From Pseudomonas fluorescens (GTDB lineage Bacteria > Pseudomonadota > Gammaproteobacteria > Pseudomonadales > Pseudomonadaceae): DNA of 64,000 nt. Below are positions 44,393 through 51,946 of the stretch, piece by piece. Location of the stretch: contig NZ_CABVII010000005.1 in the NCBI RefSeq assembly GCF_902497995.1, forward strand, positions 186,001-250,000, in the 5' to 3' direction. Made by a program: the position numbers and the translations under genes. How positions within the stretch are numbered: position 1 is the stretch's first letter; each line of letters starts with the position of its first letter. The notes beneath the pieces were generated by a model. It was not told the origin of the DNA. It saw only the letters and a list, made by a program, of their open reading frames with translations, and did not search any database.

Positions 44393-44585
44393 ATAGACAC
44401 CGATCAGTTTGAAGGTGGAGTTGCCCGTAATGTTCTGACGCGCGGTGGCGTACTCGGGAGAAGCCAGCTTGGCACCCAGTGACTTGGCGAGGATCGCCTG
44501 ATAAAGAAAGCGTCCGTCACCACCAGGTAGCGGGGAGCGGCGTCGACAGCGTGCGGTTCAAGTGTTCTCCAATGAGTCAAGTCGA

Positions 44586-44629
44586 CAAAAACAAAAAAGC
44601 AAGAGGCTGCCCACTCCGCTTCGGCAGCC
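44586..44629 (-). terminator. Rho-independent terminator of the lytic transglycosylase remnant
   Basis: On the minus strand GGCTGCC, 11-base loop, GGCAGCC, followed by TCTTGCTTTTTTGTTTTTG. Good stem and T-rich tail, about 115 bases after the remnant stop codon. Confidence 0.75.
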
Positions 44630-44744
44630 ACCTTGCAAAGTTTTCTTAATGCGTATCGGATGTCTGCCAGGCCGCGTGATGCCTATGGTTAGAGGTCGGT
44701 AGCGGGCCTTTTCAAAGCAGATTTCTTTGGTGCACACTAATAAG

Positions 44745-45144
44745 TCAAGGCGCCTCTTTGCTCTGGTCGTTGAGCTTCTGCGTAGCCTCGTCTTTCGCCG
44801 CATTGGCTTGCGTGATCAATTGGTAGGCAATGTAGTACTTGTTTCTTGTTCAGGTCCTCCTCGAATACCCGAAAGAATTCGTAAGTCGTACCGCGCTGGA
44901 CACCTCTGTCGACAAAATAAAAAGTCTTGCTGTAAACCGTCAGGACTCGGGTGACCTGTCGATCGATCATCCCGTCGAGATCACCGGTCCACGGTTTCAT
45001 TGCACTTTCGGTCGAGAGGGTCAGTCGCTCACGCGGCGCTGACTCTGGGGATACCATCGCTTCGGTTGCGGCATGGATCGGGCCGGCGAAAAGAGCGAAT
45101 GCGAGCGCCGCAAATCCAGGGGAGAGTGCCTCATCCGCTCGCAT
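44745..45144 (-). pseudogene. Lytic transglycosylase (MltF-like) with large internal deletion
   Basis: Starts MRADEALSPGFAALAFALFA with a signal peptide, then WTGDLDGMIDRQVTRVLTVYSKTFYF and VDRGVQRGTTYEFFRVFEED, typical of the substrate-binding-like N-domain of MltF-type enzymes. After DLNK the sequence jumps, out of frame, to YYIAYQLITQANAAKDEATQ, which is the C-terminal tail after the catalytic SLT domain. About 300 or more middle residues are gone, including the catalytic Glu. A related tail fragment lies inverted at 62643-62726. Confidence 0.75.
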
Positions 45145-45208
45145 CTTGCAGCCAGTGGGATCGGGGCCTAGTGTTAAGAAGCAGGCGCCAGTTAAGGGAG
45201 GAGGTCGT

Positions 45209-48200
45209 ATGCGCTGCGTAAACTGCGAATTCGAAAACCCCTCCGGGGCCAGCTGCTGTGAAGCGTGTGGTGCCAGGCTGTCTCGCAGCTGTCCGCGCTG
45301 TGGTCACGAGGCGGACCTTTGCGCCAAATACTGCAGTGAGTGCGGCGCGCCGCTGACCGATGCGCCTGCTGCGCCATCACCGCGCCCCCGGCCTGTTTCA
45401 GGGCCTTCTCCAGCGCCCATTCATTACACGCCCCACTACCTTGCCGAGCGCATCCGCGCCGAACAGGCGGCCATGGAAGCCCGGGGGGAGAGCGCCGGCG
45501 AACGCAAGACCATCACGGCGCTGTTTGCCGACATGGCCGGCTCCATGGCGCTGATCCACGACCTCGATCCGGAAGAGGCCCAGCGCCTGATCGAGCCCGT
45601 CATCGCGTTGATGATGGAAGCCGTCCACTACTACGAAGGCTACGTGGCCAAGACGCTGGGCGATGGCATCCTCGCGCTATTCGGCGCACCCATCGCCCAT
45701 GAAGACCATCCGCAGCGGGCGCTGTATGCGGCACTGCGTATGCAGGAGGCGATACACCGACATGGCGACCGTATTCGTCTCGAGAAAGGCATTCCGCTGC
45801 AAATCCGCGTCGGCATCCACACCGGAGAGGTCGTCGTGCGTTCGATCCGCACGGACAATTTGCACACCGATTACGATCCGGTCGGGCACACGATCCATAT
45901 TGCGTCCCGGATGGAGGGAATCGCCGCGCCATCGTCGATCCTGGTGAGCGAGTCCACCCACAAGCTGGCGGAGGGCTATTTCGAGTTCAGGACTCTGGGA
46001 GCCACCCAGGTCAAAGGCATCCCCGAGCCGCTCGTCGTGTATGAGGTGCAGGGTATCGGCGCTCTGCGCACGCGCCTGCAACTGGCGGCACATCGCGGGC
46101 TGGCCAGGTTCGTCGGCCGCCAGGTCGAGCTCGACCACCTGCATCAGGCGCTCGATCAGGCCAAGGCGGGCCACGGGCAGGTTGTCGCGGTGGCAGGCGA
46201 GGCCGGGGTCGGGAAATCGCGGCTGTTCCATGAGTTCAAGGAACGCTCGCGGCGCGGCTGTCTGGTGCTGGAGACGTTCTCGGTGTCGCACGGCAAGGCC
46301 TTTGCCTATTTTCCGCTCATCGAGCTGCTGAAAAACTATTTTCAGATCACGGCCCTGGACGACGAGCGGCGGTGCCGGGAAAAGGTCATGGGCAAGACCC
46401 TGACGCTCGAGCGTAGCTTCGAGGATCTCGTGCCCTACCTGCTCTATCTGCTGGGTGTCGGCGAACGCAGTTCGGCGCTCGCTGAAATGGATCCGCAGAT
46501 CCGGCGCGATCGTATCTTCGACGCGATTACGCAACTTCTGGCGCGCGAGAGTCGCGATCAGCCGATCGAACTGCTGTTCGAGGACCTGCAATGGCTGGAC
46601 CGCGAGACCGAAGCATTCCTCGTGTGCCTCATTGACCGCGTGGCGAGCGCGCCGATCCTGCTCCTCGTGAACTATCGGCCCGAGTATCAGCCTGCGTGGA
46701 CGCGCGCGGGTCATTGCAGCCAGCTGCGGCTCGAACCGCTGGGCCCGGCCGAAGCCCAGGGACTGCTCGCGGCCCTGCTTGGGGATGATTCAACCCTCGT
46801 CCCCCTCAAACAGCTCATCCTGGAGAAAACGGAGGGCAACCCGTTCTTCATGGAGGAAGTGGTGCAAACGCTGGTCGAGGAGAAATCGCTGCTCGGCGAA
46901 CCCGGCCGTTACCGGATCGAGCAAACTCCGGCTGCGCTGCATATCCCCACCACCGTGCAGGGTGTGCTCGCCGCCCGTATCGACCGACTCCCCGTTGCGC
47001 AGAAGGAATTGCTGCAGACGCTCGCCGTCATCGGCAAGGAGTTTGTGTTCAGTCTGATCCAGCGCATCTATGATGGACGGGGCGCTCGGATGGACGACGA
47101 TTTGCGCGATCTGCTGGCCCGCCTGGAGGCCGCGGAGTTCATTTACCAGCGACCCGCATTTCCGGAGGTGGAGTATTCGTTCAAGCATGCGCTGACCCAG
47201 GAGGTCGCGGGCCACTCGCTACTCACGGAGCGGCGTAGCGCACTGCATGAACGCACGGCGCAGGCCATCGAGGCACTGTTTCCCAGCCGTATCGCGGATT
47301 ATTGCAGCGAACTGGCGCACCACTACAGGCTGAGCGGCAATGTCCCGAAGGCCGTGGAATACCTGTACCGTACCGGGCAACAAGCCCTCCAGCATTGCGC
47401 CCATCTCGATGCAATGCGTCACCTCGGCGCGGCGCTGGAATTGCTCGAGCATTTGCCCGACACGCCCGCGCGTGCTCATCAGGAACTGACGTTGCTGCTC
47501 TGCCTGGGGCCGGCCTTGATGGCCGTGCGAGGCTATGGTGTGCCCGAGGTGGCGGCCACCTACACCCGTGCACTGGCGCTATGCGAGCAAGTAGGCGACG
47601 ACTCGCTTTTCCCTGCGCTGATGGGGCTGCGGATGTACTACCAGTTGCGTGCGCAATACTCAACTGCATGCGAACTGGGTGAACGATTGCTTAGTGTTGC
47701 GCAAACTGTGCAGGATCCGGACTTGCTCGTGGGAGCCCATGCGGCACTCGGGGCGACATTGCTTTTACAGGGGGATCTGCGCAATGCCCTTGAACACCAG
47801 GAGCGGGTGCGTGTCCTCTACAACCCGAACCGTCATCGCACACATGCCATTTCGTACGGCATAGACCCGGGCTACGCCCTGACACATTCTGCCTGGAGCC
47901 TTTGGTTCTTGGGTTTCCCCGATCAGGCAAGCACGCGCAGCCGGGATGCCCTTGCTCTGGCCAATAAGATTTTCGACCCGTTCAGCCTGGCCTTCACCCT
48001 GTCGGCTACGTCGATACTGGGACAGTTTCGGCACGATGTACAACTTGCCGAAGAGTGTGCTGATGCCGCCATCAAGCTTTCACTCGAACAAGGGTTTCCG
48101 TTTTATTTGGCGTGGGGGACTATTCTCCAGGGTTGGGCTCGCGCCGAGCAGGGAAACCTGGACGAGGGTATCGCTCAGATAACCAAGGGTATCGCCACTT

Positions 48201-48673
48201 ACCAGGCAGCCGGAGCAGAGCTTGGATGCTCTTATTTTCTGGCCCTGCTGGCCGCAGCTCACGGGCGCGCCGGGCAACCGCAGGCAGGACTGGATGCCGT
48301 GACCGACGCTCTGGCTATGGTGGACAGAACAGGCGAGCACTTTTACGAAGCAGAACTGCACCGGCTCAAGGGAATGCTTACCCTCCAATGTCCGGGTGAA
48401 GACAAACAGGATTCTTCCGTGCAGCAGCAAGCGCAAGCATGCTTTCAAAAGGCGATCGCGGTCGCTCGACAGCAAGGGGCAAAGTCATTCGAGCTACGAG
48501 CCACAGTGAGCCTTGCTCAGCTATGGGAAACACGGGACAAGGAGGCGGCCAGGCAGATGCTGGCCGGCATCTATGGTTTCTTCACCGAAGGCTTCGACAG
48601 CGTTGATTTGCTACAAGCCAAGGCGCTGCTCGATGCATGGGCACCAAGCGGCGGGGTGAACGACCAAGAATGA
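45209..48673 (+). CDS. Class III nucleotide cyclase with zinc ribbon, AAA/STAND NTPase and TPR domains
   Basis: 1154 residues. Order: two N-terminal zinc ribbons (CVNCEFENPSGASCCEACGA and CPRCGHEADLCAKYCSECG), class III adenylate/guanylate cyclase domain about 95-275 with metal Asp in LFADMAGSMALI and GDGILALFGAP, and the adenine-specifying-type Lys in VAKTLGDG; NTPase with Walker A GEAGVGKS near 330 and LLFEDLQWLD; then a long TPR-like helical region (about 740-1140). The start has GGGAGGAGG upstream; an in-frame extension to 44951 is unsupported. The last base pairs overlap the patatin gene. It may sense a signal through TPR/NTPase and make cAMP or cGMP. Confidence 0.85.
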   Translation: MRCVNCEFENPSGASCCEACGARLSRSCPRCGHEADLCAKYCSECGAPLTDAPAAPSPRPRPVSGPSPAPIHYTPHYLAERIRAEQAAMEARGESAGERKTITALFADMAGSMALIHDLDPEEAQRLIEPVIALMMEAVHYYEGYVAKTLGDGILALFGAPIAHEDHPQRALYAALRMQEAIHRHGDRIRLEKGIPLQIRVGIHTGEVVVRSIRTDNLHTDYDPVGHTIHIASRMEGIAAPSSILVSESTHKLAEGYFEFRTLGATQVKGIPEPLVVYEVQGIGALRTRLQLAAHRGLARFVGRQVELDHLHQALDQAKAGHGQVVAVAGEAGVGKSRLFHEFKERSRRGCLVLETFSVSHGKAFAYFPLIELLKNYFQITALDDERRCREKVMGKTLTLERSFEDLVPYLLYLLGVGERSSALAEMDPQIRRDRIFDAITQLLARESRDQPIELLFEDLQWLDRETEAFLVCLIDRVASAPILLLVNYRPEYQPAWTRAGHCSQLRLEPLGPAEAQGLLAALLGDDSTLVPLKQLILEKTEGNPFFMEEVVQTLVEEKSLLGEPGRYRIEQTPAALHIPTTVQGVLAARIDRLPVAQKELLQTLAVIGKEFVFSLIQRIYDGRGARMDDDLRDLLARLEAAEFIYQRPAFPEVEYSFKHALTQEVAGHSLLTERRSALHERTAQAIEALFPSRIADYCSELAHHYRLSGNVPKAVEYLYRTGQQALQHCAHLDAMRHLGAALELLEHLPDTPARAHQELTLLLCLGPALMAVRGYGVPEVAATYTRALALCEQVGDDSLFPALMGLRMYYQLRAQYSTACELGERLLSVAQTVQDPDLLVGAHAALGATLLLQGDLRNALEHQERVRVLYNPNRHRTHAISYGIDPGYALTHSAWSLWFLGFPDQASTRSRDALALANKIFDPFSLAFTLSATSILGQFRHDVQLAEECADAAIKLSLEQGFPFYLAWGTILQGWARAEQGNLDEGIAQITKGIATYQAAGAELGCSYFLALLAAAHGRAGQPQAGLDAVTDALAMVDRTGEHFYEAELHRLKGMLTLQCPGEDKQDSSVQQQAQACFQKAIAVARQQGAKSFELRATVSLAQLWETRDKEAARQMLAGIYGFFTEGFDSVDLLQAKALLDAWAPSGGVNDQE

Positions 48674-49719
48674 CCACAAAGAATGGAAAGCGTCGGAGCA
48701 GTGACGAGCGAAAGGCGGTCGCGCTGGCTTTGCAGGGTGGCGGAATGCACGGTGCATTCACCTGGGGCGTTCTCGATCGGTTACTCGAAGACGGCAGGCT
48801 AACCATTGAAGGAGTTAGCGCAACCAGTGCCGGCGCGATGAATGCCGTCGTGCTGGCCTACGGTATGCTGCAAGGTGGCGAGGCCGGCGCGCGCCAGGCG
48901 CTGCACGATTTCTGGTCCGCCGTGGCGCAGTCCGCCGAGCGTCATAATCCGTTGCGCTGGATGCCATGGCTGAAAGGGACACACAGCTTCGGTCTGGACT
49001 ATTCACCCATGTATACGTTCGCGGACATGGCTCTTCGGATGTTCTCGCCGTACCAGTTCAATAGCCGCAACTTGAGTCCATTGCGAGAGGTGCTGGATAA
49101 GCAGGTAGATTTCGCAGCCTTGCGAAGCCAGTGCCCGTTCCACCTCTATCTATGCGCGACCAATGTCGAGACGGGGAAAATACGCATTTTCACGGGCGAG
49201 GACGTCTGCCCCGAAGCGGTGCTTGCTTCGGCCTGTGTGCCGACCTTGTTCCAGGCGATAACAATCGATGGGCAGCACTACTGGGATGGCGGTTACATGG
49301 GCAACCCGGCCATTTTCCCGTTGATCTACCACTGCCATACGCGCGATGTGGTAATTGTCCACATCAACCCACTCGTCCGCCCGGGAGTGCCCATTACAGC
49401 CGCCGATATCCTCAATCGCATCAGTGAAATCAGCTTCAACTCGTCGCTGATGCGCGAGATGCGCACGATCGCCTTTGTCACCGACCTCATTCAGCAAGGC
49501 AAGATCGATCGCAATGAAACGAAGGAGATGCTTATCCACTCCATTAAGTCCGACGCGGCGATGTGCGCGCTCAGCGTATCCAGCAAGTACAACGCGGACT
49601 GGAATTTCCTTTGCAAACTGCGCGACAACGGACGACGCGAGGCCGAGGCATGGCTCACGGAAAATTATCGACACATTGGCGAACGGTCGAGTATCGACAT
49701 CCGAAAGGAATTTCTTTGA
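48670..49719 (+). CDS. Patatin-like phospholipase
   Basis: 349 residues from the ATG that overlaps the cyclase stop (ATGA). Catalytic dyad: oxyanion loop ALQGGGMHG (23-28), Ser53 in SATSAGAM and Asp206 in DGGYMGN, all intact; the nucleophile elbow has Ala in the first Gly position (ATSAG). No signal peptide. Hydrolyses acyl esters of phospholipids or PHB-like material. The tight coupling with a cyclase is unusual and suggests regulated action, see findings. Confidence 0.88.
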   Translation: MTTKNGKRRSSDERKAVALALQGGGMHGAFTWGVLDRLLEDGRLTIEGVSATSAGAMNAVVLAYGMLQGGEAGARQALHDFWSAVAQSAERHNPLRWMPWLKGTHSFGLDYSPMYTFADMALRMFSPYQFNSRNLSPLREVLDKQVDFAALRSQCPFHLYLCATNVETGKIRIFTGEDVCPEAVLASACVPTLFQAITIDGQHYWDGGYMGNPAIFPLIYHCHTRDVVIVHINPLVRPGVPITAADILNRISEISFNSSLMREMRTIAFVTDLIQQGKIDRNETKEMLIHSIKSDAAMCALSVSSKYNADWNFLCKLRDNGRREAEAWLTENYRHIGERSSIDIRKEFL

Positions 49720-49772
49720 ACGCCGCCATGAGACGGGAAAGATGGTTGGCGTCGGCGATGCCGTAGCGTTAG

Positions 49773-49949
49773 CTGGTCGATTATCGGGCACCAGGCTCGC
49801 GCTCCCTGGCCAAGGCCGACCCGGGCACGCTGCATGACCTGCACATGATCATGCCCAGTGTCGGCCGCTCCGAGCACCTGGACCTGTTCGAGCGCGGCAT
49901 CGCCCGCAAGCTCGACTTCTCTTTCGCCGGCACGCAAAGCCTGCGCATC
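49773..49949 (+). pseudogene. mdcA: Malonate decarboxylase alpha subunit (mdcA) fragment
   Basis: 59 readable codons: LVDYRAPGSRSLAKADPGTL, then HDLHMIMPSVGRSEHLDLFE and RGIARKLDFSFAG. This resembles part of MdcA, the acyl-carrier-protein transferase subunit (RAPGSR, HLDLFERGIA.RLDFSFAG). No start or continuation. It is fused downstream to a LysR fragment in another frame. Confidence 0.6.
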
Positions 49950-49951
49950 CG

Positions 49952-50125
49952 TTGTCTCGTGGGTTGCGGACAACACTCGATCAACTGGCGCGTAAACATC
50001 AGGTCTCTTTGAACGTGGCTATCGAGGTCGACACCTTGAACGCAATGAAGGATGTCGCGGCTGTTGGGGGTGCGTTCACGATCCTGCCTTTTCTGGCGGT
50101 ACATCATGATCTCGCTGGAGAAGTG
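49952..50125 (+). pseudogene. LysR-family effector-domain fragment
   Basis: Reads GLRTTLDQLARKHQVSLNVA, then IEVDTLNAMKDVAAVGGAFT and ILPFLAVHHDLAGEV, the C-terminal effector domain of a LysR protein of the citrate/malonate or CatR/CynR kind. HTH and C-terminus are missing. Directly after the mdcA fragment and about 200 bases before the dmp promoter. Confidence 0.6.
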
Positions 50126-50286
50126 GGGCCGCGCCATCGTGCTCCCAAGTCAACCTGTATGCAAAGAGGGTGCTGGCTTGCGATTTTTCCAAAAAGTTGT
50201 TTGGCCGCTTTCGAATTTTCCGCAGTAAAAAGAAAAAAATCATTTCCGAAATTTTTCAAGTTATTGATTTATAACAAATAATAATA
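50126..50286. other. Region upstream of the dmp promoter
   Basis: Notably AT-rich from about 50180 to 50285, suitable for IHF bending. I looked for TTGATCAAT-type activator sites of DmpR/XylR here and upstream and found none that I trust. Confidence 0.4.
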
Positions 50287-50303
50287 TTGGCATTGCTTTT
50301 GCT
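50287..50303 (+). promoter_or_regulatory. Sigma-54 promoter of the phenol operon
   Basis: TTGGCATTGCTTTTGCT fits TTGGCAC-N5-TTGCW, with GG at 50289-50290 and GC at 50301-50302, the exact -24/-12 spacing. The transcript would start near 50314, 20 bases before dmpK. The gene for a sigma-54-dependent DmpR-type activator is at the far end of the operon. Confidence 0.8.
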
Positions 50304-50333
50304 CTCTTTGAAATCAAACAAGAGGAAAGAGCC

Positions 50334-50588
50334 ATGCACGCCTTCCAAGCCAATCCCGAACCAAATCCCTGCTTCGTCCGCATTACGGGTACTCAACGCC
50401 AGCGCTTCATCGAGTTCGAGTTTTCCGTCGGCGATCCTGAGCTATCCGTCGAAATGATCATGCCCGTCCAGGCGTTCGAGGAGTTTTGTGCTCGCCACGA
50501 TGCCCGGCAGTTGAGTGCTGAACAAGTGGCACAAGTCGAGTACGAACGACTGAAGTGGCGCTTCGGTGAGCCCGGTATCACTGAGTGA
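50334..50588 (+). CDS. dmpK: Phenol hydroxylase assembly protein
   Basis: 84 residues, close to DmpK (about 90). Contains NPCFVRITGTQRQRFIEFEF and MPVQAFEEFCARHDARQLSA. DmpK helps iron incorporation into the phenol hydroxylase oxygenase and is not needed in vitro. First gene of the operon; AGAGGAAAGAG before the ATG. Confidence 0.88.
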   Translation: MHAFQANPEPNPCFVRITGTQRQRFIEFEFSVGDPELSVEMIMPVQAFEEFCARHDARQLSAEQVAQVEYERLKWRFGEPGITE

Positions 50589-50603
50589 CCCCCCCATCTC
50601 CAC

Positions 50604-50614
50604 AAGAACAACAA
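50604..50614 (+). promoter_or_regulatory. Crc/Hfq-type CA motif before dmpL
   Basis: AAGAACAACAA next to the GGGAGA ribosome site, 13 bases before the dmpL ATG. Confidence 0.5.
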
Positions 50615-50627
50615 GGGAGACCTTAAA

Positions 50628-51632
50628 ATGCATGTCGATATCAAGACGTCGTCCGTCAAACCGATTCGTAATACCTACGCCTACGTGCAAAAACGCTTTG
50701 GTGACAAACCGGCTTCCCGCTATCAGGAAGCGAGCTATGACATCCAGGAAGAAATCAACTTCCATTACCGTCCGCTGTGGCAGCCGACCCATGAGATCTT
50801 CGACAGCTCTCGAACCCAGGTCACCATGCAGGACTGGTACGCACTCAAGGACCCGCGTCAGCTCTACTATGCGACGTACACATTGATCCGTGCCCGGCAA
50901 CAGGAAGTGATGGAAAGCAATTTCGCGTTCGTCGAGAAGAATGCACTGTTCGCCAGCATTCCCGTCGACCTCCTGGAAAAGGCCCGCAAGCTGCTTGTTC
51001 CGCTTCGCCACTACGAGTGGGGCGCCAACATGAACAACAGCTTCATCACCGGCTATGGCTATGGTGCGACGCTGACCAATGCCACCATGTTCGCCACCAT
51101 GGATCGCCTGGGCACCGCGCAGTACCTGACCCGTATCGGCCTGCTCGTGGACGGCAATCAGCCCGAGTGTCTGGAGCTGGGCAAACAGGAATGGCTCGAT
51201 GCCGCTTGTTGGCAGCCGCTGCGCCAAAGCGTCGAGCGTATGTTTGTGGTCCAGGATTGGTTCGAGTTGTTTGTCGCCCAGAACCTGGTGTTCGACGGCT
51301 ACCTCTATCCCTTGGTCAAGGAGATTGTCGACCGTGAGTTAGTGGGCAAGGGCGCTTCGGCCCTCGGCATGCTCACGGCATTCATGAGCGAGTGGTACGA
51401 CGAGACGCAGCCATGGGTGAACTCGGTATTGAAAACAGCGGCGGCAGAGTCCCCGGCAAACCGTGAACTGCTGGTGGGCTGGATCGCTACCTGGCAAGTA
51501 CCGGCGCGGGAAGCTATTGCTGCGCTGCTTACTGAATTAGGGAGTGACCCGCAGCAACTGGCACACCTCGATGAGGCCTTCACTAAACGCCTGACCAAGC
51601 TTGGCCTGATTGGCATGGAGGTGGCGGCATGA
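50628..51632 (+). CDS. dmpL: Phenol hydroxylase beta subunit
   Basis: 334 residues of the beta (DmpL/P1) fold. Starts MHVDIKTSSVKPIRNTYAYV and has YDIQEEINFHYRPLWQPTHE, GANMNNSFITGYGYGATLTN and WFELFVAQNLVFDGYLYPL, typical of multicomponent phenol and toluene monooxygenases. It is structural and has no iron ligands. Overlaps dmpM by 4 bases. Confidence 0.92.
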   Translation: MHVDIKTSSVKPIRNTYAYVQKRFGDKPASRYQEASYDIQEEINFHYRPLWQPTHEIFDSSRTQVTMQDWYALKDPRQLYYATYTLIRARQQEVMESNFAFVEKNALFASIPVDLLEKARKLLVPLRHYEWGANMNNSFITGYGYGATLTNATMFATMDRLGTAQYLTRIGLLVDGNQPECLELGKQEWLDAACWQPLRQSVERMFVVQDWFELFVAQNLVFDGYLYPLVKEIVDRELVGKGASALGMLTAFMSEWYDETQPWVNSVLKTAAAESPANRELLVGWIATWQVPAREAIAALLTELGSDPQQLAHLDEAFTKRLTKLGLIGMEVAA

Positions 51633-51901
51633 ACGCCAATGTCTTTATCGCCTTCCAGGCCAACGATGAAACCCGGCCGATTATCGAGGCCATCGAGCAA
51701 GACAATCCACACGCCACCATTACCCACATGCCAGCGATGGTGAAGATCGATGCACCGGGCCGCCTGACGATTTGCAAGGACACGGTGGAAGGACTGCTTG
51801 GCCGTTCCTGGAACCTGCAGGAGATCCATATCAACCTCATCAGCATCTCCGGAAACATTGAGGAAACCGACGAAAGCTTCACGGTGGGATGGTTTCGCTA
51901 A
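51629..51901 (+). CDS. dmpM: Phenol hydroxylase effector (coupling) protein
   Basis: 90 residues, the DmpM length. Seen: NVFIAFQANDETRPIIEAIE, KIDAPGRLTICKDTVEGLLG and INLISISGNIEETDE. This regulatory protein has no cofactor, docks on the hydroxylase and couples electron use to oxygenation. Confidence 0.92.
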   Translation: MNANVFIAFQANDETRPIIEAIEQDNPHATITHMPAMVKIDAPGRLTICKDTVEGLLGRSWNLQEIHINLISISGNIEETDESFTVGWFR

Positions 51902-51923
51902 GCGCGAAGGTATCCCGATCCAT

Positions 51924-51934
51924 AAGAACAACAA
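51924..51934 (+). promoter_or_regulatory. Crc/Hfq-type CA motif before dmpN
   Basis: AAGAACAACAA, the same 11 bases as before dmpL, followed by CGGAGAG and the dmpN ATG 13 bases later. Confidence 0.5.
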
Positions 51935-51946
51935 CGGAGAGAAACC

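Noticed and set aside
44951..45208. In-frame N-terminal extension of the cyclase
   Set aside because: It overlaps the lytic transglycosylase pseudogene, has no ribosome site and no similarity; GGGAGGAGG precedes the start at 45209.
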